Assembly: GCA_027924585.1 (NCBI GenBank)
Contig: BSBM01000252.1
Span: forward strand, 3,162,001 to 3,226,000
Direction of reading: 5' to 3'
Length of the DNA: 64,000 nt
DNA from: Larix kaempferi
Taxonomy: Eukaryota > Streptophyta > Pinopsida > Pinales > Pinaceae
Every line of letters begins with the position of its first letter. Position 1 is the stretch's first letter. Both the position numbers and the translations under genes were made by a program. Shown here in pieces: positions 21,946 through 30,387 of the stretch. The notes beneath the pieces were generated by a model. The model did not search any database. It saw nothing but the letters and a program-made list of their open reading frames with translations, and was not told where the DNA came from.

Positions 21946-22111
21946 ACCTATAGGACGGAAACCAAAGTTCCCTTGTAAACTTTGTAAGGGAGATCACCTT
22001 ACTCACCGATGCCCCTGCCATTCCAGAGGCACGAAGAGTGTGGTCCATGTCTGAAGGAACCTCTGTTCCTGAGTTGTCTATAGATTCCCCTGCAGTCAGA
22101 TCAACCTTTGG

Positions 22112-22870
22112 TTGATAAAGTGGTTGAACTCTATAATGCAATCTTTGGTCGACCCCACTCTTCCTTCGGAGAGTGAAGTGATTGAATCGATGCAATCTTC
22201 GACCGATCCCATCAGTCCTTCAGAGATTGATGCACCTACTACTGAAGTCTTCTGCATTTCCAGTTTGGATGTTCCTGAAAAAGGGGGCACTTCATCTGTG
22301 CTATGTGAACCCCTACCAAGCCCTAGGATTGTTTCCTTTGATTGGAATAGTCTAGCCGAGCCTCGTCTTCCTTCTTCGACACCTTTTCAGATAAAGGTTG
22401 ATATCTGGAACCATACGGTTGATCGATGTATTGTTGATGAAGGTGCTTCTGTTAGTCTCTTATCCGCTTATGCTTGGAGAGATTTGGGTTTCCCTAATGT
22501 TTTTCCAGCTGTTAATTGGCCGTTGACCTTTGATAGAAGACCTAGTGAACCGATCGGATTCCTCCGTCAGGCACCTGTTACCTTGGGTGGAAAAACAGTC
22601 TTAGTTGATTTTATGGTTTTAAAGGACCCTATGGACTTTAATATGATCCTCGGGCGTGATTACGTTTATGCTATGCATGCTGTGGTGTCTACGCTTTTTC
22701 GTGTGATGCATTTCCCTCATAACGAAAACATTGTCACCATCGACCAGCTTGCATTCGTTGATCCTCCTTATTACCCAACTGTAGACCAGTCTGATCCCTC
22801 GTCATTAGGCAACTACTATGTCACATGCGCCTCATGTGGCATATTGTTCCTTGAGTTCAACTGCTACTGA
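22112..22870 (+). CDS. Element E retropepsin-like protease ORF
   Basis: A 252-codon open frame. The pre-protease part (FDWNSLAEPRLPSSTPFQ) leads into CIVDEGASVSLLSAYAWRDLG, the active-site loop with Asp-Glu-Gly instead of the usual Asp-Ser/Thr-Gly, and then the flap and hydrophobic end FNMILGRDYVYAMHAVVSTLFRV. The same order is seen in D (12720-13160) and F (41400-40930, minus). It would cleave the gag polyprotein. The ATG chosen is the first in frame; in the living element it was probably an internal part of a longer polyprotein. It overlaps the next ORF by 53 bp in another frame. Confidence 0.75.
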   Translation: MIKWLNSIMQSLVDPTLPSESEVIESMQSSTDPISPSEIDAPTTEVFCISSLDVPEKGGTSSVLCEPLPSPRIVSFDWNSLAEPRLPSSTPFQIKVDIWNHTVDRCIVDEGASVSLLSAYAWRDLGFPNVFPAVNWPLTFDRRPSEPIGFLRQAPVTLGGKTVLVDFMVLKDPMDFNMILGRDYVYAMHAVVSTLFRVMHFPHNENIVTIDQLAFVDPPYYPTVDQSDPSSLGNYYVTCASCGILFLEFNCY

Positions 22871-23735
22871 GAAGAAGTCTCTGAGTTCATGCTTACCTTC
22901 TCGGGACTTGGTCCCAGCTTTTGACCAAGTGACACCTCCATCTGAATGTTTAGATATGTATTCTATCTGGGATGATATACTTCCTTCCGATGAAGTTTTC
23001 CTAGAGTCTATAGTACAGTCTGCCATTCATTTGGATGTTGATCCAGTCGCAGTCATGTCCAGCCCCGGTTTGACCTTAAAGTTTGATCTTCCTACTGTTG
23101 AGTCTTTGGACTTTCCTATAGATCCGCAAATCGGTGTTCCTGCTGAGTTTGATTCTGCTTCTAGAATTTTCAACTCCCGTGATGATGAATTTGTTTCTGC
23201 AGATTCCATCATGTCCTTCAACTTTGATCTTCATCCTGAATTTGATCTTGTTGATTGTAAGTCCTCGGGCTTGGGTACCATAGAGTCTTCATTTGAAAAC
23301 TCTACCTTGTTTATGCCTGCTGTTGATGATAGTGAAGTTGAAAGTATTTCTACCACAGTGACTTGTATCGGGTCTTCCTTTACATATGTTTTAGATATGA
23401 TCCCGGTACTAATGTTTCTTGGAGACAGGATTCTTAGCTGGATGTATACTTGCTTACTGGTCCTTTTCGACACCTTGTGCAACCATGTCAGGTATATTCG
23501 GAACCTTGCATATAGGTTTAGGCTTCCCCGCTGTTATGTTGCATTTGAACCTTTTGCCATCCGAATTCGCCATAGGGTCGAACCTGTTGGATATTGGTGT
23601 GTTAACCATCTCTTTATGCATTGTGCACCAGTCCGACAGCAGAGCCTACCTAACATGGGTCACCCTAGTCAGCACCCTTATGCCATTCTGGTGCCCATGC
23701 TGAGTTTTTCTCATAGGATCGGGGAGCCTTTTTAG
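22818..23735 (+). CDS. Element E post-protease ORF, unknown function
   Basis: A 305-codon open frame following the protease. DILPSDEVFLESI resembles the TVLPSDESILEAM block that sits between protease and RT in element F, so this is probably the protease-RT linker after a frameshift. No RT motif (no YLDD, no LPQG-type motif) occurs anywhere in E. The C-terminal half has two hydrophobic stretches (IPVLMFLGDRILSWMYTCLL) whose role I cannot name. It could be only a remnant that happens to lack stops. Confidence 0.5.
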   Translation: MSHAPHVAYCSLSSTATEKKSLSSCLPSRDLVPAFDQVTPPSECLDMYSIWDDILPSDEVFLESIVQSAIHLDVDPVAVMSSPGLTLKFDLPTVESLDFPIDPQIGVPAEFDSASRIFNSRDDEFVSADSIMSFNFDLHPEFDLVDCKSSGLGTIESSFENSTLFMPAVDDSEVESISTTVTCIGSSFTYVLDMIPVLMFLGDRILSWMYTCLLVLFDTLCNHVRYIRNLAYRFRLPRCYVAFEPFAIRIRHRVEPVGYWCVNHLFMHCAPVRQQSLPNMGHPSQHPYAILVPMLSFSHRIGEPF

Positions 23736-24091
23736 ATTTACCATGACTTTGAGAGAAGCCTCATATCTTTCTTCCTCACATATTTCTGGCCATCCCTGAT
23801 AAGGCTCCCATCTTTGTGTTCAAATTGCATATGCATCTATTATGATCCCGCTTGCGCTAATGAGCCTGAAGCCGGCTTCCACGCTTTTAGCCCGTTGTAT
23901 AAGCCTCCATATCTGATCTCATTTCCGCCTAAGCCCTGTATCATTTTGCCTTTTCAATTTGACACCTTTTACCTGGAGGAGACACACCCTGCGTGTCCTT
24001 ATCTTGCCCATGTTCCTTGCATTAGGCATAGCTTTGTTCCAAGCGCTTGGAGCTAGTTTTGCATGTCCCTGACACTCGTCTCCTCCCATTT
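23736..24091 (+). other. Element E region without recognisable content
   Basis: An 80-codon frame (23814-24056) crosses it but has no motif I recognise. This is where RT, RNase H and integrase would be expected and they are absent. Confidence 0.4.
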
Positions 24092-24700
24092 CGAGCATTC
24101 TTCTTTTACTTCGAGCTCGTTAAAAACAGTAAGTAGGTTACGAGCAGTCTTCCACCTTTCCTTCGAGCTCGTTAAAAACAGTAAGGAGGCTACGAGCATT
24201 CTTCTGCCTTCACTTCGAGCTCGTTAAAAACAGTAAGTAGGTTACGAGCAGTCTTCCACCTTTCCTTCGAGCTCGTTAAAAACAGTAAGGAGGCTACGAG
24301 CATTCTTCTGCCTTCACTTCGAGCTCGTTAAAAACAGTAAGTAGGTTACGAGCAGTCTTCCACCTTTCCTTCGAGCTCATTAAAAACAGTAAGGAGGCTA
24401 CGAGCATTCTTCTGCCTTCACTTCGAGCTCGTTAAAACAGTAAGTAGGTTACGAGCAGTCTTCCACCTTTCCTTCGAGCTCATTAAAAACAGTAAGGAGG
24501 CTACGAGCATTCTTCTACCTTCACTTCGAGCTCGTTAAAAACAGTAAGTAGGTTATGAGCATTTCTTTCATCTTCACTTCGAGCTCGTTAAAAACAGTAA
24601 GGAAGTTATGAGCATTTTCCTATCTCCTTTGAGCTCATTAAAAACAGTAAGGAGGTCATGAGTTTACTTTTCCGGACCTCGTTAAACCTTTACGGAAAAG
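24092..24700 (+). repeat. Element E 52-bp tandem array (alternating unit types), each unit a pseudoknot-like module
   Basis: About a dozen units of 52 bp in two alternating types (104-bp higher-order period), built on CGAGC...GCTCGTTAAAAACAGTAAG. In type X the loop ends TCCTT and the bases after the first helix are AAGGA; in type Y the loop ends ACTT and the bases are AAGT. The loop-to-downstream match is kept in each unit. In the drifting last units it becomes ACTTC with GAAGT, CTCCTT with AAGGAG, and TTTTCCG (24668) with CGGAAAA (24693). The first helix also changes in step (ACGAGC/GCTCGT to ATGAGC/GCTCAT). It is not a CRISPR array: there are no unique spacers and it lies inside a retroelement. 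Confidence 0.75.
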
Positions 24701-24708
24701 ATCCCTAT

Positions 24709-25215
24709 GGAGTTCTTTTAAGCCCTTTTCAGACTCCTTAAATAGGAAAAGTTTGCCGAGCATAGTTGTCTTTTCGGGCTCGTTAAAATAACTGAACCGA
24801 CATCCACTTAGGTATAGAATTACCCCTTTTCTGGGCCTTGGTGGATAATTTACGGAAAAGGTATACTCTAGGTATACTCTTGTATGCGCTAGAAGAGTTC
24901 TTCTTCCATCATTTTACACTTTTTCGGGGAAGGAGACTAACTTTACGAAAAAGGACCTTTGGAGTCGTCTTTAGGGTTTTCAGACTCTCGAAATGTGAAA
25001 ACACCAAGCGAGCACATACCAATCCGGGCTCGATATAAAATCCACGGATAAGTGTATAGAGGACTGTTTAAGTTTTTCAACTCTATAAGCAAGAAAACAC
25101 CGCCGAGCACAGACCAATCCGGGCTCGATATAAAATCCACGGATAGGTGTATGGAGTTTTCTTCTAGGTTTTTCAGACTCCTTAAATATGAAAATACCGT
25201 CGAGCATGCTTTAGT
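24709..25215 (+). promoter_or_regulatory. Element E 3' region: string of diverse pseudoknot-like RNA modules
   Basis: Directly after the 52-bp array come further modules 6-8 nt apart in most cases. GGAGT 24709/ACTCC 24733 with CTTTTC 24725/GAAAAG 24746. ATCCACTTAGG 24802/CCTTGGTGGAT 24836 with CCTTTTCTG 24825/CGGAAAAGG 24853. TCTTCTTCC 24899/GGAAGGAGA 24928 with CTTTTTCG 24919/CGAAAAAG 24946. GAGTC 24962/GACTC 24983 with TTTTCA 24977/TGAAAA 24996. CGAGC 25009/GCTCG 25028 with ATCCG 25022/CGGAT 25045. ATAGAG 25056/CTCTAT 25081 with TTTTC/GAAAA. CGAGC 25104/GCTCG 25123 with ATCCG 25117/CGGAT 25140. The order is always arm1, arm2, arm1', arm2', that is, crossing helices. Confidence 0.7.
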
Positions 25216-26487
25216 TCTTTGTCAAGCTCGTTAAAAAATGAAAAAGGAAAGGGAAGGGAAGAATGTCAAAATATCTTTCAATATGATGGCAGCAAGTCAA
25301 CTATCTCTTTGAACAAAGCACCTGTTTTGAGTCTATCAAACAAGTTGGGTTCTAGTATTGACCTTAGGGTAAACTTGATCTCAGAGTTCCTACTCCTCCG
25401 TTTGGTTAGTCTTCCAATCATTTGGAGAATCTGTTAATGTCTCCTACATTGCAGATATGTATCGTGGTCTCTTTGTGTTCAAAGCTGCCTAAGTCACTCT
25501 TGTGTCGTGCTCACTGTTCAAGGATACAACCTGTGTCGGCCATTCTGCAGTTGCCTTGACCTCATGTGTCGGCCATTCCTTGGTGTCAGTATGTTTCATC
25601 CTGTGTTCCGTCCTACTCCAAATAAGCTCATACCTTTTGAGTGTCCCTCATGTTGGATGATGGAGGATGCATTAAGGCCTCCCTTCCAACGGACTTCTTC
25701 CCATCGACTTCAACTCATTGTGCTCTGGGAATGAAGTTTAGAGTTTCGGTTAGTACCTTGGGGATTGCAGTCATTAGTGGCAGTTTCCCTCGCTATTGGA
25801 TAGATGGGAATACATCAATGTCTCCTATCCGATGGATTCTTCAAGTGTTCGACGGCAAGACCATCTATTCGCACTTGCTTGAATGTACTAGGTACCTTGG
25901 GTTCCATTTTCATTATTGGTGGACACCCTCGCGTTTGTTAACGGTATACATCAATGACCGGTAATCAAATGATACCTCCCATGTTCGACAACAGCTCATT
26001 TATTCGCATGGATAGGTTTGTACCTTGGGTTGTTTTTGGATGAAGACCTTGGGATCCTCGATAGCATCACCTCATTTATGTTATCGCCCAAGTTGCGCAA
26101 GACTGAGCCCCACTCCTTTTGGCTCTTGATGAGACATAGATCCAGCTTGTTCTCTATGGCTATGTTCTCCAGTTTTGACATAGATCCACCTTGTATTTAT
26201 GTGGCTATGTTTCGACTTATGTTCCTCATGGATCCACGCTTGTATTTTAGTGGCCATGATATATGCATCAGTATTTTGGATCATTATTGTATCCTCTTGG
26301 AGATCATGTTCCACCATTTGAACATGGACAGTTACCCCATGGATAAGTTTGTCTGACTTTGCCTTTGCTTTCAGGTACTTCATTTGAGCCTATGATTCTT
26401 GGTTTCTCCGTTCCTCCACGATTCAACTCTTTTTTCTTTTTTTTTTATAATGTATTTCGGCCATCGTTTCCCGTACTCCCTCTGACC
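25216..26487 (+). other. Element E distal 3' noncoding region, conserved with element F
   Basis: No credible gene. About 25500-25960 aligns by eye with the reverse complement of 36480-36960 in element F at roughly 85% identity (shared blocks include CTCATGTTGGATGATGGAGG and AGTTTAGAGTTTCGG). Conservation here exceeds that of the coding parts of E and F. Confidence 0.6.
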
Positions 26488-26506
26488 TCATACATTAGGG
26501 GGCATC
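26488..26506 (+). other. Polypurine tract of element E
   Basis: CATACATTAGGGGGCATC immediately precedes the 3' LTR start at 26507, matching the tracts of D and F. Confidence 0.75.
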
Positions 26507-27562
26507 TGTTATAGCTTGAAATGACACCTCTCCGTCCGTGACGACACTTGTTTCCCTTGGTCGCATGACGACACTTCTTGAGATCAAGTTCAGTCACACA
26601 ACAGGACAATTGTGGATGGAGGAGTCATTTGGGACACTAAAAATGGTTGAAATTACCTCATTCTTGACCCATTTGATGTATATGACCCTTAGGAACATTT
26701 TTCCAGACCAAACCATCTCCTGAAAATGAGCAGAAAAGCCTGTTTTTGGCCATTTTTCACTATGAGCGCGACTCTACTGTTATAATAGTAGCGTGTGTAC
26801 GCGACTTTACCTCATTCAAAGTAGCGCCCATTGCCATATGTACGCGACTTTGTGTACTGTAGAGTAGGGTACACTCTTGTTTTGGTCAAAATCTCGAAAT
26901 TCGAGTAAGTTAAGTTGGTTGGGAAACCTCTTGAGTGGTTATAACTTCTTTTCCTCTTCCTCATTGATTATATAAGGAGGGTAGAAGGGCCATGTGAAAG
27001 GAGCAAGCCTAATTGCAAAGTTATGCTGGAGGAATGGAGACCCTCATCCCCCTCTCTTGTGCTTCAGTTTTGGTAAACCCTAGTACAATTGCTTAGAGGC
27101 TGGGATCCTTGGAGAACGGAAGCAGGAGACCTTGAATCTAGGTTTCGTGAAGTGCCAAGCTTGAAGGAAGGTATAATTGTATGTACTTGCTTTCATTCAT
27201 TAATAAAGATCAAACGTTCTTCTCTTTCCAAATATGACCTATTAATGTGTCTTAATATTTGATCACTGTTTGATTATAGTTTGATGTCTCTTTCTATTAT
27301 GAATATCAGTCTTATATATGTAGTCAAATGTATTTGAGAAAGGTATCAAGTTGTTTTACAGGTCTGGGCATTGCGACACTGGATAAGCATTGAAGAGCAA
27401 GGGAGACAAAGCTAGGATCAACCTTCTGAATGAGGTGCCTATATCTCTAAACCCTAATCTCTTCATTTACTTATTGTACTTGCAGAATGCTTGTAAGTCT
27501 ATCTTTATCACCGTAAGTTGGTAGTTTCTCCCCTGAACTATAGGTGCATTTTCCCCACAACA
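26507..27562 (+). repeat. Element E 3' LTR
   Basis: A 1056-bp copy of 18006-19061 with two base differences seen by eye. It is followed by the target duplication ACTAA (27563-27567) and the remainder of D's 3' LTR. Confidence 0.95.
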
Positions 27563-27628
27563 ACTAAGAAGTCCATTCTCCTTAGTAGGTGCTCATTTGC
27601 ACAAGCTAGGGGTAAAACCCTAGCTTCA
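27563..27628 (+). repeat. Element D 3' LTR, second part
   Basis: Resumes the D LTR after E: TTCTCCTTAGTAGGTGCTCA and the end CCCTAGCTTCA correspond to 8456-8523. It is followed by D's target duplication CCTCT (27629-27633). Confidence 0.93.
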
Positions 27629-27633
27629 CCTCT

Positions 27634-27709
27634 GTCTCGAGTGAAGTTTGAATACTTTCGAGACAAGCTTGGTGTAGTTCAAAAGGACCCTCCTCGAAAA
27701 AGGGAGTAG
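27634..27709 (+). pseudogene. Element C pol C-terminus (after the D insertion)
   Basis: Removing one CCTCT joins this in frame to 7798. It reads SRVKFEYFRDKLGVV, the conserved copia end following ADILTKPL, then VQKDPPRKRE and stop TAG at 27707-27709. The frame is intact here, so D inserted into an otherwise readable gene end. Confidence 0.93.
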
Positions 27710-28148
27710 CATAGTATCTGATAACAAGTCCGTATCATCAATGATGAGGTTACCTATTTACTGCACTTAGTTACTTAGAATTATTTAGTTTTAGGACTCT
27801 CATATTTTTACTTTTTGATGATAGATGTATACATGCTTTTTATGATAGATGTATACATGCTTTTGATGATAGATGTATAAATGCTTTTGATGATAGATGT
27901 ATTAGTGAGAATACATGCTTTTGATGATAAATGTATACATGCTTTTGATGATAGATGTATACATGCTTTTGATGATAGATGTATTAGTGAGAATACATGC
28001 TTTTGATGATAGAAGTATTAGTGAGAATACATGCTTTTGATGATAGATGCTATCGATGAGGATACATGTTTTGATGATGAGGATACATGATGCCTTGATG
28101 TACTGATATCTGTACTTGTATGGATGAAGATACTCGTACCCATGATTG
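27710..28148 (+). repeat. Element C 3' region: array of about 24 bp
   Basis: About ten imperfect units of GATGATAGATGTATACATGC from about 27817 to 28090, some with the insertion TATTAGTGAGAA. The first 100 bp after the pol stop has no feature I recognise. Confidence 0.7.
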
Positions 28149-28403
28149 ATGAGGGGATTGGATCATCCCTGGACTTCAGTCCTAAAGAGAGCCGTAGACA
28201 TATGTCTTCGAGAATGAAGTCCTTGGTGGACATGTGAGGGGATTGGATCATCCCTGGACTTCAGTCCTAAAGAGAGCCGTAGACATATGTCTTCGAGAAT
28301 GAAGTCCTTGGTGGACATGTGAGGGGATTGGATCATCCCTGGACTTCAGTCCTAAAGAGAGCCGTAGACATATGTCTTCGAGAATGAAGTCCTTGGTGGA
28401 CGG
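28149..28403 (+). repeat. Element C 3' region: three 85-bp units
   Basis: Three nearly perfect copies with GGATTGGATCATCC, GGACTTCAGTCC and AGACATATGTCT, each a short inverted repeat. The same unit recurs in copia G at 54840-55168. Confidence 0.8.
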
Positions 28404-28950
28404 TTGAGGATTAAGTCATCCTTGGACGTGGTCCTAAATGTACGGTTGAGGATTAAGTCATCCTTGGACGTGGTCCTAAATGTACGGTTGAGGATTAAGT
28501 CATCCTTGGACATGGTCCTGAATGTACGGTTGAGGATTAAGTCATCCTTGGACGTGGTCCTGAATGTACGGTTGAGGATTAAGTCATCCTTGGACGTGGT
28601 CCTGAATGTACGGTTGAGGATTAAGTCATCCTTGGACGTGGTCCTGAATGTACGGTTGAGGATTAAGTCATCCTTGGACGTGGTCCTGAATGTACGATTG
28701 AGGATTAAGTCATCCTTGGACATGGTCCTGAATGTACGGTTGAGGATTAAGTCATCCTTGGACGTGGTCCTGAATGTACGGTTGAGGATTAAGTCATCCT
28801 TGGACGTGGTCCTAAATGTACGGTTGAGGATTAAGTCATCCTTGGACATGGTCCTAAATGTACGGTTGAGGATTAAGTCATCCTTGGACGTGGTCCTAAA
28901 TGTACGGTTAAGGATTAAGTCATCCTTGGACGTAGTCCTAAATGTATGGT
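28403..28950 (+). repeat. Element C 3' region: 42-bp tandem array (about 13 units)
   Basis: Units of exactly 42 bp with core GGATTAAGTCATCC then TTGGACGTGGTCCTAA. Because 42 is a multiple of three, stop-free frames run through the array on both strands (for example 28404-28991 plus and 28352-29104 minus); these are artefacts of the period, not genes. The units carry two hairpin-forming dyads, GGAT...ATCC and GGAC...GTCC. Confidence 0.85.
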
Positions 28951-29170
28951 TGAGGATTGGATCATCCTCGGACTTTGGTCTTTTGAATTGAGCCATAGAC
29001 ATGAAGTCTCCAAGAATTGATAGGACTGGATCGTCCCTGGACTTCGGTTCAAAAGGTACATGATAGGACTGGATCGTCCCTGGACTTCGGTTCAAAAGGT
29101 ACATGATAGGACTAGATCGTCCCTGGACTTCAGTTCAAAAGGTACATGACAGGATTGCATCATCCATGGA
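28951..29170 (+). repeat. Element C 3' region: 43-bp units and variants
   Basis: Three 43-bp units around GGACTGGATCGTCC and GGACTTCGGTTC (about 29018-29150), with single variant units on either side. The first dyad is GGAC/GTCC instead of GGAT/ATCC, a change on both arms. Confidence 0.75.
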
Positions 29171-29189
29171 CATAGGTCCTAAAGAGAAC

Positions 29190-29740
29190 AGGATGATCGT
29201 GTGATGATGATGACGATGCTGATGATCGTATGATGACGATGCTGATGATCGTGTGACGATGATGATCATGTGATGACGATGCTGATGATCGTATGATGAC
29301 GATACTGATGATCGTGTGACGACGATGATCGTGTGATGACGATGCTGATGACGATGCTGATGATCGTATGATGATGATACTGATGATCGTATGATGACGA
29401 TGACGATGATCGTGTGATGACGATGATCGTGTGATGACGATGCTGATGATTGTATGATGATGATGCTGATGATCGTGTGATGACGATGCTGATGATCATA
29501 TGATGATGATGCTGATGACGATGCTGATGATCGTATGATGACGATACTGATGATCGTATGATGACGATACTGATGATCGTATGATGACAATGCTGATGAT
29601 GATGCTGATGATCGTATGATGATGATACTGATGATCGTATGATGACGATGCTGATGATCATATGATGACGATGTTGTTGATCGTGTGATGACGATGCTGA
29701 TGATCGTGTGATGACGATGCTGATGATTGAGTACTATCAA
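29190..29740 (+). repeat. Element C 3' region: 23-bp GATGATCGTG minisatellite
   Basis: About twenty imperfect units of GATGATCGTGTGATGACGATGCT and shorter variants. The same minisatellite occurs in copia G (57325-57525). The 201-codon minus-strand frame across it (His-His-Thr-Ile-Ile-Ser) is a repeat artefact. Confidence 0.85.
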
Positions 29741-29896
29741 CTCTGATGATGTTGATGTTCCAGTAACTAGTCAAGTTACTGATGATGATGTATTGAAGAA
29801 AGCTTTCGATGATTTATAGATGTATCATGTATGATGTAGTCATTGACTCCTTGCTCCTACAGATGTTGTTATAATATCCTTCTCATTAAGGGGGAG
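29741..29896 (+). other. Element C 3' end with polypurine tract
   Basis: Short unique segment, nearly matched at the same place in copia G (57590-57744). It ends in the polypurine tract TTAAGGGGGAG (29886-29896) directly before the LTR. Confidence 0.8.
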
Positions 29897-30387
29897 TGTT
29901 AAATATTGTAACTTCTAAGAATATTATATTTGTACATTATTTATTTCCAGAGATGTTCCATCCCTCCGAGGTGATTCTATTATGTATCTGGAGATGTTTA
30001 TTCCTCTGAGAAGTTGTGGTAACTAGGGTTATTAGACCCACCATGTGGGGGTTGGCCCTGAGGTTATGTTTTAGGGGTTATTAGAATTCTCCGGGAGAGG
30101 TCGGTCCCATTAGGTATTTTTGGTGGTCGGGAGTTAGTATAAATAGAGGAGGTGAACTCCTCATTAGACACACTTTCTCACTTGAGAAAAGTAGCGCACT
30201 TGTCTAGGAGATTTGCTAAGGAGGAGAAGAAGGAGGGAGCACATCTTGTATTTTGGTTGATCATCTTATTGAGGAAAGCTTTGCTGGGTTTTCTACCCCA
30301 TGAGGGTTTCCCAGGGTAAATCTGTGTCTATCTTGTGATTATGTTTCTTTCAGTGATCTTGCTAGTCTATTTGGTTTAAACTTAACA
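29897..30387 (+). repeat. Element C 3' LTR
   Basis: A 491-bp copy of 2848-3337 with intact TG start and TTAACA end. It is followed by GATTT, the right-hand target duplication, and by B pol on the minus strand. Confidence 0.93.

Noticed and set aside
22818-22870. Possible programmed frameshift between E's protease ORF and the next ORF
   Set aside because: No slippery heptamer or conserved stop context is evident in the 53-bp overlap, and D encodes this junction in one frame. A simple indel is more likely.
24092-24660. CRISPR-like regular array
   Set aside because: There are no unique spacers, the whole 52-bp unit repeats, the context is a plant LTR retrotransposon, and no cas genes occur.
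25009-25144. tRNA-like or hammerhead-like fold around CGAGC...GCTCG
   Set aside because: No cloverleaf, no T-loop GGTTCGA box and no CUGAUGA/GAAA ribozyme core. The crossing-helix arrangement explains the pairing better.
28352-29104. Long open frames on both strands (250 codons minus, 195 codons plus) with a repeated 14-residue unit
   Set aside because: They run through a 42-bp tandem array. A period divisible by three keeps any stop-free frame open on both strands. No start context or homology supports a protein.
29135-29740. A 201-codon minus-strand frame of His-His-Thr-Ile-Ile-Ser type
   Set aside because: Product of the 23-bp minisatellite; the matching frames in G (57309-57530) are the same artefact.
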